Assembly: GCA_031277945.1 (NCBI GenBank)
Contig: JAITLK010000002.1
Span: 124,001 to 188,000, forward strand
Source of the DNA: Microbacterium sp.
GTDB lineage: Bacteria > Actinomycetota > Actinomycetes > Actinomycetales > Microbacteriaceae
Direction of reading: 5' to 3'
Length of the DNA: 64,000 nucleotides
Below the pieces are notes generated by a model. It worked only from the letters and a program-made list of their open reading frames with translations. It made no database searches and had not been told where the DNA came from. The position numbers were made by a program, and so were the translations under genes. Shown here in pieces: positions 1-8,630 of the stretch; within the stretch, counting starts at the first letter, position 1; each line of letters opens with the position of its first letter.

Positions 1-34
1 CCCTAGGGCGCCGTCCGCGAACACGACGTCTCGT

Positions 35-40
35 TATGCT
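35..40 (+). promoter_or_regulatory. -10 box of a leaderless promoter
   Basis: TATGCT ends six bases before the ATG at 47, so transcription should begin at or next to the start codon. No Shine-Dalgarno is present. The same geometry recurs at other genes of the window. Confidence 0.6.
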
Positions 41-46
41 GAGTGC

Positions 47-1210
47 ATGAAGAGTTGGGGGCGACGCGTTCTGCTCGTGCTGTTCTGGGGCAGCGTGGGC
101 GCGCTGCTCGCTGGCGGGGTCTCGCTGATCCTGGGTGCGGGCGAGGCGAGCGTGCTGCCGTTCGTCGTCGGCACGATCGGTGCCAGCGTGATCGGTCCGA
201 TCGCAGCGGTGATGGGCGCGAAGACCGTCACCGGCCAATCCCTCGTTCAGCTGGCGAAGGCGAAGCCGGGCGAGCCCGTGCCCGTCGGAGCTCCTCGGGC
301 GATCGCTCGGATCGAATCGTTGCGCGAAGCCGGCGTGACCGTCCAGAACTTCCACCACCTCTTCGAGATCGAGCTCACGGTGTTCCCGCGGACGGGGCAG
401 CCGCACCGGGAGAGCATCTCGCAGTTCATCACGCTGGGCGACCTGCCGAACCTCGCGACCGGAGCATTCGTCGTCGCCGCCACCACCGACGCCGGGACGA
501 TGATCGATCTGCGCCCGGCGCCGCAGTGGGCCGAGCCGCTGCGCACCGCACCGGAGATGTACGGGCGAGTCACCGCGCCGCTGGCGACCCCCACCGCTGC
601 GCCAGGCAGCGGCCGGGCTGTCACGGTGGACGGGGGTACCGGGATGCACCCGGCCCGCCGCGCCCTGAACCTCGTCATCGTGGCGGTGTGCGTGGTGGGC
701 GGTGCCTACGGAGCGCTGCTGTACGTCTTCAATGGTGCGGACCGCCTCACCGTCGCCGTCACCGAAACGCCCCAGCGCTGGTCGGGACAGGTGCATGGAC
801 TCTGGGATTCGGCGCGGCTGCCGCTGGAGCTGGAGGACATCCGGGCGCAGCTGGGCGATCGCGAGCTCCAGCACATGATCGCGTTTTCCGACTTCATCTC
901 GCTCGGTGTACACAGCGAGACCGATCCGATCGGGTTGGACACCTACGCGGTGCGCAATGGGCGGCTGGACGAGCCCTGGGCGACCACGCGGAGTGACGAT
1001 GTCGGATTCCCGGCCGCCGACATCGACGCGGGCCTCATCCGGGAGGTGACCCAGCGGATCTACCGCGAGACCCCGGATGCTGAGATCAGTGACGTGCAGG
1101 TGCGCAGGAGCGGCGGAGTGCTCGAACTGACCGTGTCGATCAGCGGGAAGTATCAGTCGACGTACCGCGTGTTCGATGCAACCACGGGCGAGGAGATCCC
1201 GCAGGGCTGA
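47..1210 (+). CDS. hypothetical membrane protein
   Basis: I do not recognise this 387-aa protein. It has two N-terminal hydrophobic segments (about residues 7-29 and 33-57), a soluble domain of about 150 residues, a third membrane segment (about 207-228), and a second soluble domain to the C-terminus. The first soluble part has a beta-rich pattern like the domains seen in many actinobacterial envelope proteins of unknown role. The ATG at 47 is chosen because it follows a leaderless -10 box and begins the hydrophobic N-terminus directly. It converges on the acetyltransferase gene at 1235. A weak 6-bp hairpin (1216-1230) lies between them. Function is unknown. Confidence 0.75.
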   Translation: MKSWGRRVLLVLFWGSVGALLAGGVSLILGAGEASVLPFVVGTIGASVIGPIAAVMGAKTVTGQSLVQLAKAKPGEPVPVGAPRAIARIESLREAGVTVQNFHHLFEIELTVFPRTGQPHRESISQFITLGDLPNLATGAFVVAATTDAGTMIDLRPAPQWAEPLRTAPEMYGRVTAPLATPTAAPGSGRAVTVDGGTGMHPARRALNLVIVAVCVVGGAYGALLYVFNGADRLTVAVTETPQRWSGQVHGLWDSARLPLELEDIRAQLGDRELQHMIAFSDFISLGVHSETDPIGLDTYAVRNGRLDEPWATTRSDDVGFPAADIDAGLIREVTQRIYRETPDAEISDVQVRRSGGVLELTVSISGKYQSTYRVFDATTGEEIPQG

Positions 1211-1234
1211 TGCGGCGGGCCACAGGCCCGGGAG

Positions 1235-2314
1235 TCAGCGCACCGGCAGATCCCACGCCCCGCTGACCTTCACCGGCGCGAACCCCAGGATGTCGTTGAT
1301 CGCGAGCATCGGGACGTTCTCGGCGGCGTTCTCCGTGGTGATGGTGGTGGTGTGCGGGGCCCGCTCGTGCAGACCCTTCACCCCGGCCGCCTTCACGAGG
1401 GTGCCGAGACGGTGACCACGGTGCTCGGCGAGCACCAGGGTGTCTCCCTGATTCACCTCGGCCGAGTCATCGCGGTAGCCGAGTTCGTTGATGGCGACGG
1501 CGCGATCGGAGGACTCCTCGATCGCCATCGTGATCATTGTCTGCCAGCCGTCGCCGTGATGGGTGCTCTCCCAGTCGGCGACACGCTGTTCGTCCCAGAT
1601 CTGCTCGCCGACGGCGAGGTTCCCGTACGGTGCGTCGGTGCTCATGCGTTCGCGCATCAGCGCGAAATCCGCCACCCGCTCGCGCGGCAGCGGCAGGGTG
1701 AACTGCTCGATGCGATACCCCGCTGCGTGTCGCCCGGCTTCGCCGCAGATCCTGGACATCTCTCCGATGCGGCCCGGTATGTCCAGCTCGGAGCGCACGT
1801 ACACCTGTTGCAGGGTGAACCCCTGCGCAAGGACGAAGCGTGCCGCATCGTCGCGCGGGATGGATCCGTGTCCGGAGGCCGCGAGGATGCCCGCCCCCGT
1901 CGCATGCTCGCTCCACGCCCGGAGCGTGCCCGCGCCCTCGCGTGCGGCGGTGTCACGGATGATCCGCGCCATCTCCGTTCCGGCACCGCGGCCCCGGTAC
2001 GCCGAGGAGATCTCGATCACGACGGGCGAAACGCGTTCCGCTGTGCCGAGCTCAATGGCGAGCCCGGCGCGGCCGATCAGCTCCGTGCCTTCACGGATCA
2101 CCCAGGTGAACGAGGCCACCCGGTCGGCGTCCGCATGGAACCACCCGAGCACCTCCGCCGGAGTCCGGGAGATCGCGCGGTCGCCGACCTCCTCGACACG
2201 CTGCCGCATACGGATGTCGCAGTAGTCGAGGAAGCCGGCCGCGTCGGGCGCGTCGACCGATTCCGGAATGGAGATCAAATCGTACGCGAACGATCCCCGA
2301 TCGGTCGCGCTCAT
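1235..2314 (-). CDS. two-domain GNAT family N-acetyltransferase
   Basis: 359 aa, predicted to be a cytoplasmic acyl-CoA-dependent N-acyltransferase. An N-terminal GNAT domain (roughly residues 10-170) is followed by a second, C-terminal GNAT domain. The second carries the acetyl-CoA pyrophosphate-binding motif HRGHRLG near residue 290, and ends with the typical motif in which a Met-Leu-x-Ile-Asn segment precedes a GF turn. It is a paralogue of the next gene upstream (2311-3378), with the same architecture and near-identical C-terminal motifs. Its ATG overlaps the stop of that gene by four bases (ATGA), so the two are translationally coupled. Substrate is unknown; drug, peptide or metabolite amines are all possible. 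Confidence 0.85.
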   Translation of the reverse strand: MSATDRGSFAYDLISIPESVDAPDAAGFLDYCDIRMRQRVEEVGDRAISRTPAEVLGWFHADADRVASFTWVIREGTELIGRAGLAIELGTAERVSPVVIEISSAYRGRGAGTEMARIIRDTAAREGAGTLRAWSEHATGAGILAASGHGSIPRDDAARFVLAQGFTLQQVYVRSELDIPGRIGEMSRICGEAGRHAAGYRIEQFTLPLPRERVADFALMRERMSTDAPYGNLAVGEQIWDEQRVADWESTHHGDGWQTMITMAIEESSDRAVAINELGYRDDSAEVNQGDTLVLAEHRGHRLGTLVKAAGVKGLHERAPHTTTITTENAAENVPMLAINDILGFAPVKVSGAWDLPVR

Positions 2315-3378
2315 GCAGTGAGCCGCTTCTGCCAGGCACCGATGTACCCGGCGGGCACGAAGCCGAGCTCTTCGTTGATGGAGAGCATTGGACGATTCTC
2401 CTCGGCGTTCCAGGTGAGGATGCGCGTGGAGTGCGGGTTCTGCTCCCGCCAGCGGAGGATGCCGGCCGTCTTGACGAGCATGCCGAGCCGGTGACCGCGG
2501 TGATCGCCATGCACCAGGGTGTCGCCCTGGAACGTCGTGCTCGCCGGATCGGACGCCTCACGGGAGAGCACGTTGAACGCGACCAGCTCGCCGGAGGCGA
2601 TGTGTCGCGCCACCGTGGTCTGTGTGCGCTCGCCCGATGCCGCGCGCCGTTCATCCTTCTGCATGATCCGCTCGGCACTCCACTTCTCCGGCACCAGCTC
2701 GAGCGCTGCCGTCGGGATGTCGGTGGACATCCGCTCGTGCAACCGGGCCATCGGTTCGTGGAACTCCACCGGGGTGGCATCGTCCCACGCCAGAACCTCA
2801 TAGCCTTCGGCGGCTGCCGCGGCACGTGCCCGGTGTTCGCGCACCGGGGCGAGGTCGGCGGTCAGGTCGAACGAGCTCTTGCGCTCGACCTGCTCGAAGC
2901 TCCAACCCCGCCCGGTGAGGAACCTGGCGATGTGGTCTTCCGGAATCGATCCAAAGCCGGTCGGGGGCGTGAGCCGGGGCAGCGTCGGGTCGGGAAGGTG
3001 CTCGGCTTCCCCGATCAGGGTGAGACGACCCATGCTGCGCGCCTCGTCCTCGATCACCCGGAGCGCCAGGGTGCCGATGCCCTGGCTCTCGAACTCAGGC
3101 AGCAGCAGGATCTCGGTGTACACCGATGTCGCTCCTGCCTCAACCGGTGCGTGCATCCGCGCGAGGCCCACCGGGCGGCCACCCAGCTCACACAGCCAGA
3201 GGCGGTGCAGCTGGGTGGTGCCGGTGAACTCCTGGAGGAATGCAGCGGGCGTGGTGTCTTCTTCATCGGTTCCGGACGGGATCGCATACACCGCATTGCG
3301 AAGGGCGGTTGCGGTTTCGATGTCGGCGGTGACGGTGGTCTCGTCCGGTGCGACGGGGATCTGTCGAATGGTGGTCAT
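2311..3378 (-). CDS. two-domain GNAT family N-acetyltransferase (paralogue)
   Basis: 355 aa with two GNAT folds in tandem. The C-terminal domain shows the CoA-binding loop HRGHRLGML followed by a segment with TWNAEENRPM and INEELGF. These are the same blocks seen in the downstream gene at 1235-2314, so the pair looks like a tandem duplication. The ATG at 3378 has a strong Shine-Dalgarno (AAGGAG) and lies nine bases after the 80-aa ORF. All four genes between 3950 and 1235 run in one direction and probably share the promoter at 3980-4009. Substrate cannot be inferred. Confidence 0.85.
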   Translation of the reverse strand: MTTIRQIPVAPDETTVTADIETATALRNAVYAIPSGTDEEDTTPAAFLQEFTGTTQLHRLWLCELGGRPVGLARMHAPVEAGATSVYTEILLLPEFESQGIGTLALRVIEDEARSMGRLTLIGEAEHLPDPTLPRLTPPTGFGSIPEDHIARFLTGRGWSFEQVERKSSFDLTADLAPVREHRARAAAAAEGYEVLAWDDATPVEFHEPMARLHERMSTDIPTAALELVPEKWSAERIMQKDERRAASGERTQTTVARHIASGELVAFNVLSREASDPASTTFQGDTLVHGDHRGHRLGMLVKTAGILRWREQNPHSTRILTWNAEENRPMLSINEELGFVPAGYIGAWQKRLTA

Positions 3379-3387
3379 GTCGGCTCC

Positions 3388-3630
3388 TTATCGGATGATC
3401 GGCCCGAGGGCGGTGGCGCGCAGCATCCGCAGCTCGTGCTCCTGACGGATGGCGTCGATGCCGTCACCGGGACGGCGGGTGGGCTTGGGCGTCTCGGCGC
3501 GCAGGATCAGCCAGAGGCCGATTCGCAACGCGAGCCGGTCTGCCAGCCCCAGACGGGCCAGGCGCTGCGGCGTCGGCAGCTGTTGAGGGGTGTGGGTCAG
3601 GCCGTCGGGCCTGGTGAGAACAGTGTTCAC
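3388..3630 (-). CDS. small hypothetical protein (80 aa)
   Basis: 80 aa, mainly helical, rich in Arg and Leu, with no signal peptide and no cysteine. It begins at a GTG with a weak purine-rich site (GAAGG) upstream, and ends nine bases before the first acetyltransferase gene. I do not recognise the family. The central sequence LADRLALRIGLWLIL is amphipathic and could be a protein-binding or membrane-associated helix. Position between a strong leader ORF and the two GNAT genes suggests it belongs to the same transcript. It could be a co-expressed partner or substrate of the acetyltransferases, but this is only inference from position. Confidence 0.65.
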   Translation of the reverse strand: MNTVLTRPDGLTHTPQQLPTPQRLARLGLADRLALRIGLWLILRAETPKPTRRPGDGIDAIRQEHELRMLRATALGPIIR

Positions 3631-3736
3631 GGTTGTGACCTTCGTTGAGTGCGCTCGGCGCGTGCCGATGCGCGGTGCATGAGATGCGGACGAGTCGATG
3701 ACTCGGCGGGCGGCGGAGAAGCCGGACGTCGCGAAC

Positions 3737-3778
3737 GTGCACGGAGCCGGGCCGTCGAGGAAGACGGTTCACCTGCAC
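3737..3778. promoter_or_regulatory. hairpin in the leader between the 33-aa and 80-aa ORFs
   Basis: Arms GTGCA (3737-3741) and TGCAC (3774-3778) close an inner stem CCGTC (3752-3756) with GACGG (3763-3767). On the minus-strand transcript it lies between a short, strongly translated ORF and the acetyltransferase genes, where an attenuator or ribosome-binding-site sequestering structure could sit. There is no U tract. Confidence 0.3.
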
Positions 3779-3848
3779 TGATGCGTTGATCGACGCGATG
3801 TCGGAAGAGGCGATCGGAGGAGCGGGGCTCTACTCCGGGCTGACGCTG

Positions 3849-3950
3849 CTACGCCCCGACGTGACCGGGATCACGACGAAGGGATGCGTTGAAGCCTGCT
3901 GCGCGGCCAGCGATGTAGCCTGCGATTGCGAGACGGTTGTTCATAAACAT
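3849..3950 (-). CDS. 33-aa peptide, possible leader peptide
   Basis: A 33-codon ORF encoding MFMNNRLAIAGYIAGRAAGF followed by a short basic tail. It has the strongest Shine-Dalgarno in the window (AAAGGAGG at 3956-3963, five bases from the ATG), and a good minus-strand promoter lies just upstream (TTGACT-18-TAGCGT). A second in-frame ATG is at codon 3. The next gene in the same direction, an 80-aa ORF, begins 218 bases downstream, followed by two acetyltransferases. It may be a functional small protein or a regulatory leader peptide. No homologue is recognised. Confidence 0.6.
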   Translation of the reverse strand: MFMNNRLAIAGYIAGRAAGFNASLRRDPGHVGA

Positions 3951-3979
3951 GGCATCCTCCTTTCGTCGTTCGGGTTGCG

Positions 3980-4009
3980 ACGCTAGCGCGGAAACGGCGA
4001 TGGAGTCAA
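3980..4009 (-). promoter_or_regulatory. sigma70-type promoter for the small-ORF/GNAT operon
   Basis: Read on the minus strand: -35 TTGACT (4009-4004), an 18-base spacer, -10 TAGCGT (3985-3980). It lies about 30 bases before the 33-aa ORF and is one of the best -35/-10 matches in the window. It is divergent from the smc promoter. Confidence 0.6.
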
Positions 4010-4042
4010 CACTCCGGGCGTGTCGCGGCGTGTCGCGCCTCT

Positions 4043-4071
4043 CCGACAGCGGAGGGGGCATCCGGTAACGT
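4043..4071 (+). promoter_or_regulatory. putative smc promoter
   Basis: -35 CCGACA (4043-4048), 17-base spacer, -10 TAACGT (4066-4071). It gives a leader of roughly 25 bases containing the Shine-Dalgarno CAGGAGGG used by smc. Confidence 0.45.
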
Positions 4072-4103
4072 GGGCGGGTAAGTCAACGGCCAGGAGGGCA
4101 CGG

Positions 4104-7100
4104 ATGCACCTGAAGAGCCTCACGCTCAAGGGGTTCAAGTCGTTCGCGCAGCCCACGACCTTCGCCCTCGAGCCCGGGGTCACCGCCATCGTCGGTCCCA
4201 ACGGCTCGGGCAAGTCCAACGTGGTCGATGCCCTCGCCTGGGTGATGGGGGAGCAGGGTGCGAAGACCCTCCGCGGCGGGAAGATGGAGGACGTCATCTT
4301 CGCCGGGACCTCCACCCGCGGTCCGCTGGGTCGCGCGGAGGTCGCGCTCACGATCGACAACGCCGATGGTGCTCTGCCCATCGAGTACAGCGAAGTCACC
4401 ATCTCCCGCACGCTGTTTCGCAACGGCAGCAGCGAGTATGCGATCAATGGGGAGTCCGTGCGCCTGCTGGACGTACAGGAGCTGCTGAGCGATTCCGGCC
4501 TCGGCCGGGAGATGCACGTGATCGTCGGGCAAGGGCGGCTGGACACCGTCCTGCAGGCGACGCCGGAGGACCGGCGTGGATTCATCGAGGAGGCCGCAGG
4601 AATCCTCAAGCATCGCCGCCGCAAGGAGAAGACCCTTCGCAAACTCGACGCGATGGAGGCCAACCTCACCCGCCTCAGCGATCTGGCCGGGGAGATCCGG
4701 CGCCAGCTGAAGCCGCTCGGCAAGCAAGCGGAGATCGCCCGCGAGGCTGCGACGATCGCCGCTGTGGTGCGCGATGCGAAGGCGCGCCTGTTCGCGGACG
4801 ATCTGGTGGCGCTGCGGACGGCGCTCGCGGATGCGGCGCGCAACGAACAGGAGCGCCACGCCGAGCGCGCCCTGCTGCAGGATCAGGCCGCCGGGCTTCG
4901 CGCCCGGATGGAGGTGCTGGAGCAGCAGCAGAGCACCACCGAGGTGGATGCGGCGCGCAGCGTGCTGTTCGGTCTCGAACAGGCGCAGGAGCGACTGCGG
5001 AGCCTGTTCACGCTGGCGAACCAGCGACTGGCCCTACTCGGATCGGACGATGACGTCCAGCCCGGGGTGAGCGTGACTCAGGCCGACATCGACGAGGCAC
5101 GGTCCCAGATCGACGAGATCGCCGCCGGCCTCGGCGACGCGCGGGACGCGGCTGCGGCTGCAGCTGCAGACGTCGTGCGGGCGCGAGGCGAGCTGGACGC
5201 TCTCGACGTGGAGATCGCCGAGCAGAGCGCTCTCGTCAGCGAGCACGACATGCGCATCACGAAGCTGCGCGGTCAGGCCGAGGCCGCCGCTTCCGCACTG
5301 GCCGCGGTGCGAGGAGCCGTGCTTCGCCAGCAGAACGCCTGGGATGCGGCCGATGCCCGCCGTGTCGAGGCAGCAGAGGCGGCGGATCTCCTCTCGGAAC
5401 AGGAAGCCCCCGAAGGAACGACGGCGTCCCACACCGAGGCGTACGAACGTGCGCAACGCGCAGTCACCGCAGCCGAGAGCGAGGTGGAGAGTATCCGGGA
5501 GCGCCTGCACGCTGCCGAGCGCGAGGCCGAGGCACTGACGGCGAAGGCATCCGCCCTGAGCTCGGCGCTCGCCGTTCGCAACGCGGCCGGGGCGCTCGCG
5601 GAGTCCGCGGGCGATGGCGTGCGCGGGCTCGTCTCCGATGCGATCAGCGTGACCACGGGATATGAGGCTGCCGTTGCCGCGGTGCTCGGCCCCCTCGCCG
5701 AAGGCCTCCTGGTCGAGTCCCGCAGCCACGCTCTCCGCGTGGCGGACGCGGTGCGAGGCGACGACCTCGGTGTCGTGGACATCGCCATCGCCGATGCGGG
5801 GGCGCCCGCTCTCGAGCTGCCGCGCCTGCCGGGCACCGTCCCGGCCGTGGATGTGGTCGCCGCCCCGCCGGGAATCCTGGGGGTGTTGCGCAGCGTGCTG
5901 ATCGCCGACGACCTGGATGCCGCCGTGGCAGCCGCGCCGGCACTGGTCCACATCGAGCTCCCGGTGACGATCGTCACGCGGGCCGGTGAGGTGTGGACGC
6001 CGTTCACACTGCGGGCGGGCTCCGGACAGACGAGCCGTCTGGAGTTGGCTGCGGAACGCGATGCGGCGGTGGAGCGCCTCGCTGAGGTGCGCGTGATCGT
6101 CGACAGCCTCAGCGACGGACGCGAGGATGCCCTGGACGCGCTCGAACGAGCGCGCCGCGCCTCCCGCGACGCGCTGCAGACTCTGCGGGAATTCGACGCG
6201 GCCGTCGCCGCCCATGCCGAACGCGTCAGCAAGATCACGTCGCGCCTGGAGGCGGCTGCCGCCGAGACGGAGCGTCTGGCGACCGGACTCGAGCAAGCGC
6301 AAGCGGCCGTCGCCGAGGCGGAGTCGGAATCGGAGAGGGCCAGTGCCGAGCTCACGCGCGCACTGGAGGTGCCGCGCCCGATCCTCGACGCCTCCGCGCG
6401 CGACGGATTGCTCGCGGCCCTGGACGCCGCTCGCGAGAGCGAGGTACGAACACGGCTGGAGATCGAAACCCTCCGAGAGCGCGTGCGATCGGCCGAGACG
6501 CGAGCCGTCAGCCTGGAGCGTCAGCGCGAGAAGGAGCGGGAGGCCGCGGCGGAGGCGGCGCGGCGGGCCGTGATCCGTCGCGCCCAGCGTGAGGCTGCTC
6601 AGGGAGTGATCGACGAACTTCCCGACGCGTTGTCGTCGGTGGACCGTTCGGTCTCCGAAGCACGGGTCGCGCTCGCCGAGGCGGAGGCGGCACGCGCGGC
6701 GCAGTCGCAGGAGCTCATCGAGATCCGTACGCAGGACAAGAGCGTTCGCGATCGGCTGGCCGCGCTGACGGAGAGCGTGCACTCCCTGGAACTGCAGATG
6801 CACGAGAAGCGCCTGCACGTCACGAGCCTGCTGGAGCGCGTGCAGAGCGAGCTGGGACTGGACGAGGACGTCCTGATCGCCGAATACGGTCCCGATCAGC
6901 TGATCCCCGATGAATCGGACGATGAAGCCGAGCCGGTGTCCTTCGAGCGACGTGCCCAGCAGAAGCGGCTGCAGGAGGCGGAGCGGAAGCTGACGCAGCT
7001 CGGCCGGGTGAACCCCTTGGCGCTGGAGGAGTTCGCGGCGCTCGAACAACGACACAAGTTCCTCACCGAACAGCTGCACGACCTCACCCAGACGCGCGCC

Positions 7101-7610
7101 GATCTGATGACGATCATCGCGGAACTGGATGAGCGCATGCAGACGATCTTCGCGAGCGCGTTCGAGGACACCCGTGTGGCCTTCGACGAGGTCTTCCCGA
7201 TTCTCTTCCCGGGCGGCTCGGGGTCCATCGCCCTCACCAATCCGAGTGACATGCTCACCACCGGGATCGAGGTCTCGGTGCGCCCGGTGGGAAAGAAGAT
7301 CGAACGCCTGTCGCTGTTGTCCGGGGGCGAGAGATCGCTCGCGGCGGTGGCGCTGCTGACCGCGATCTTCATGGCCAGACCGAGCCCGTTCTACATCCTC
7401 GACGAGGTCGAGGCGGCATTGGATGACGCGAACCTGGGCAGACTGCTCGGCGTGTTCGAGCGTCTGCGGGAATCCAGCCAGCTCATCGTGATCACGCACC
7501 AGAAGCGGACGATGGAGATCGCGGACGCGCTGTACGGCGTTTCCATGCGTCAGGACGGGGTCTCGGCTGTCGTGGGCCAGCGCGTCGGCGACCGCGCGGC
7601 ACGCGTGTAG
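4104..7610 (+). CDS. smc: chromosome segregation protein SMC
   Basis: 1168-aa structural-maintenance-of-chromosomes ATPase, the core of the bacterial condensin (with ScpA and ScpB) that compacts and aligns the nucleoid. Walker A GPNGSGKS is at residues 31-38. Two long coiled coils flank a hinge of about 150 residues near the middle. The C-terminal head carries the ABC signature LSGGERSLAAVALL and the Walker B segment ending ILDEVEAALDD. Length is normal for the family. An ATG-proximal extension to 4020 is open, but the ATG at 4104 has the Shine-Dalgarno CAGGAGGG and starts the canonical MHLKSLTLKGFKSF, so it is preferred. ftsY follows 37 bases downstream, as in other actinobacteria. Confidence 0.97.
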   Translation: MHLKSLTLKGFKSFAQPTTFALEPGVTAIVGPNGSGKSNVVDALAWVMGEQGAKTLRGGKMEDVIFAGTSTRGPLGRAEVALTIDNADGALPIEYSEVTISRTLFRNGSSEYAINGESVRLLDVQELLSDSGLGREMHVIVGQGRLDTVLQATPEDRRGFIEEAAGILKHRRRKEKTLRKLDAMEANLTRLSDLAGEIRRQLKPLGKQAEIAREAATIAAVVRDAKARLFADDLVALRTALADAARNEQERHAERALLQDQAAGLRARMEVLEQQQSTTEVDAARSVLFGLEQAQERLRSLFTLANQRLALLGSDDDVQPGVSVTQADIDEARSQIDEIAAGLGDARDAAAAAAADVVRARGELDALDVEIAEQSALVSEHDMRITKLRGQAEAAASALAAVRGAVLRQQNAWDAADARRVEAAEAADLLSEQEAPEGTTASHTEAYERAQRAVTAAESEVESIRERLHAAEREAEALTAKASALSSALAVRNAAGALAESAGDGVRGLVSDAISVTTGYEAAVAAVLGPLAEGLLVESRSHALRVADAVRGDDLGVVDIAIADAGAPALELPRLPGTVPAVDVVAAPPGILGVLRSVLIADDLDAAVAAAPALVHIELPVTIVTRAGEVWTPFTLRAGSGQTSRLELAAERDAAVERLAEVRVIVDSLSDGREDALDALERARRASRDALQTLREFDAAVAAHAERVSKITSRLEAAAAETERLATGLEQAQAAVAEAESESERASAELTRALEVPRPILDASARDGLLAALDAARESEVRTRLEIETLRERVRSAETRAVSLERQREKEREAAAEAARRAVIRRAQREAAQGVIDELPDALSSVDRSVSEARVALAEAEAARAAQSQELIEIRTQDKSVRDRLAALTESVHSLELQMHEKRLHVTSLLERVQSELGLDEDVLIAEYGPDQLIPDESDDEAEPVSFERRAQQKRLQEAERKLTQLGRVNPLALEEFAALEQRHKFLTEQLHDLTQTRADLMTIIAELDERMQTIFASAFEDTRVAFDEVFPILFPGGSGSIALTNPSDMLTTGIEVSVRPVGKKIERLSLLSGGERSLAAVALLTAIFMARPSPFYILDEVEAALDDANLGRLLGVFERLRESSQLIVITHQKRTMEIADALYGVSMRQDGVSAVVGQRVGDRAARV

Positions 7611-7635
7611 CGACGGCGGCGACCCGGCCGGTCGG

Positions 7636-7641
7636 TAGGCT
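7636..7641 (+). promoter_or_regulatory. -10 box of a leaderless promoter (ftsY)
   Basis: TAGGCT ends six bases before the ftsY ATG at 7648. There is no Shine-Dalgarno. ftsY therefore probably has its own leaderless transcript in addition to any read-through from smc. Confidence 0.55.
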
Positions 7642-7647
7642 GGGGGC

Positions 7648-8517
7648 ATGGCTGAAAAGTGGTCCCTGGGTCGTGCACTGCGCGGCATCTTCGTCAAGCC
7701 GACGATCGATGAGACGACGTGGGAGGACATGGAGACGGCGCTCATCACCGCCGACTTCGGTCCGGACATCACGGAGCGCATCGTCGACGAGCTGCGCGAG
7801 AAGGTGGAGCGATTCCGCACCACGGACCCGAAGGATCTGCAGCGCATGCTCGTGGAGACGCTGGAAGAGCACTTCGCGAAATTCGACACCACGCTGAAGC
7901 TCACCGAGCGGCCCGCGATCGTGCTGGTCGTCGGCGTGAACGGCGTGGGCAAGACCACCACCATCGGAAAGTTCGCGAACTTCCTGCGCCGCTACGGACG
8001 CTCGATCGTCGTCGGAGCGGCGGACACGTTCCGGGCCGCCGCCGTCGAGCAGCTCGCCACCTGGGCCGAGCGCGGGGGAGCAGCCATCGTTCGTCCCCAG
8101 CAGGAGGGCCAGGACCCCGCCTCGGTCGCGTTCCAGACCATCCAGTACGCGCAGGAGACCGGCACGGAGATCGTGCTGATCGACACCGCCGGGCGCCTGC
8201 ACACCAAGGGCGGCCTGATGGACGAGCTCGGCAAGATCAAGCGTGTGGTCGAGAAGCTCGCCCCCATCAGCGAGGTGCTCCTGGTGCTGGACGCCACGAC
8301 GGGGCAGAACGGCGTGATGCAGGCGGAAGCCTTCCTCCAGCATGCGGGCGTCACGGGCCTGGTGCTCACCAAGCTCGACGGCTCTGCCAAGGGCGGCTTC
8401 GTGCTCGCCGTGCAGGAGCGCACCGGGATCCCGGTCAAGCTTCTCGGCCAGGGCGAGGGCATCGGTGATCTCACCGGCTTCACCCCGCACGTGTTCGCCG
8501 AGCAGCTCGTCTCCTGA
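7648..8517 (+). CDS. ftsY: signal recognition particle receptor FtsY
   Basis: 289-aa SRP receptor GTPase. It binds Ffh-ribosome complexes at the membrane and hands nascent membrane proteins to SecYEG. The N domain (about residues 1-80) is followed by the G domain, with P-loop GVNGVGKT at residues 96-103, the DTAGRL motif (G3) and TKLDGSAKGG (G4). The long acidic A domain of proteobacterial FtsY is absent; a short N-terminus is usual in Gram-positive bacteria and uses the basic N-helix for lipid binding. Its partner ffh lies 3 kb downstream at 11519. Confidence 0.96.
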   Translation: MAEKWSLGRALRGIFVKPTIDETTWEDMETALITADFGPDITERIVDELREKVERFRTTDPKDLQRMLVETLEEHFAKFDTTLKLTERPAIVLVVGVNGVGKTTTIGKFANFLRRYGRSIVVGAADTFRAAAVEQLATWAERGGAAIVRPQQEGQDPASVAFQTIQYAQETGTEIVLIDTAGRLHTKGGLMDELGKIKRVVEKLAPISEVLLVLDATTGQNGVMQAEAFLQHAGVTGLVLTKLDGSAKGGFVLAVQERTGIPVKLLGQGEGIGDLTGFTPHVFAEQLVS

Positions 8518-8630
8518 GCATCGGAGTACCCGCGCCGGATCGGGCCGCAGCGGGTCTCTCCCGCGGCCGAGGGGTGCGATCGTGCTCGTGGCGACTTCCC
8601 TCGTTCCGCGGAGACTGATTACATAGCCCT

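Noticed and set aside
3388..3950. RiPP-like reading of the 33-aa ORF with the GNATs
   Set aside because: No maturase, protease or transporter is near; the peptide has no core-like Ser/Thr/Cys pattern.
4020..4103. Longer start for smc
   Set aside because: The added residues are Arg-rich and not found in SMC; ATG 4104 has a CAGGAGGG site.
5034..7964. 976-aa minus-strand ORF antisense to smc
   Set aside because: It is a high-GC shadow ORF: low complexity, no family motif, and it fully overlaps smc.
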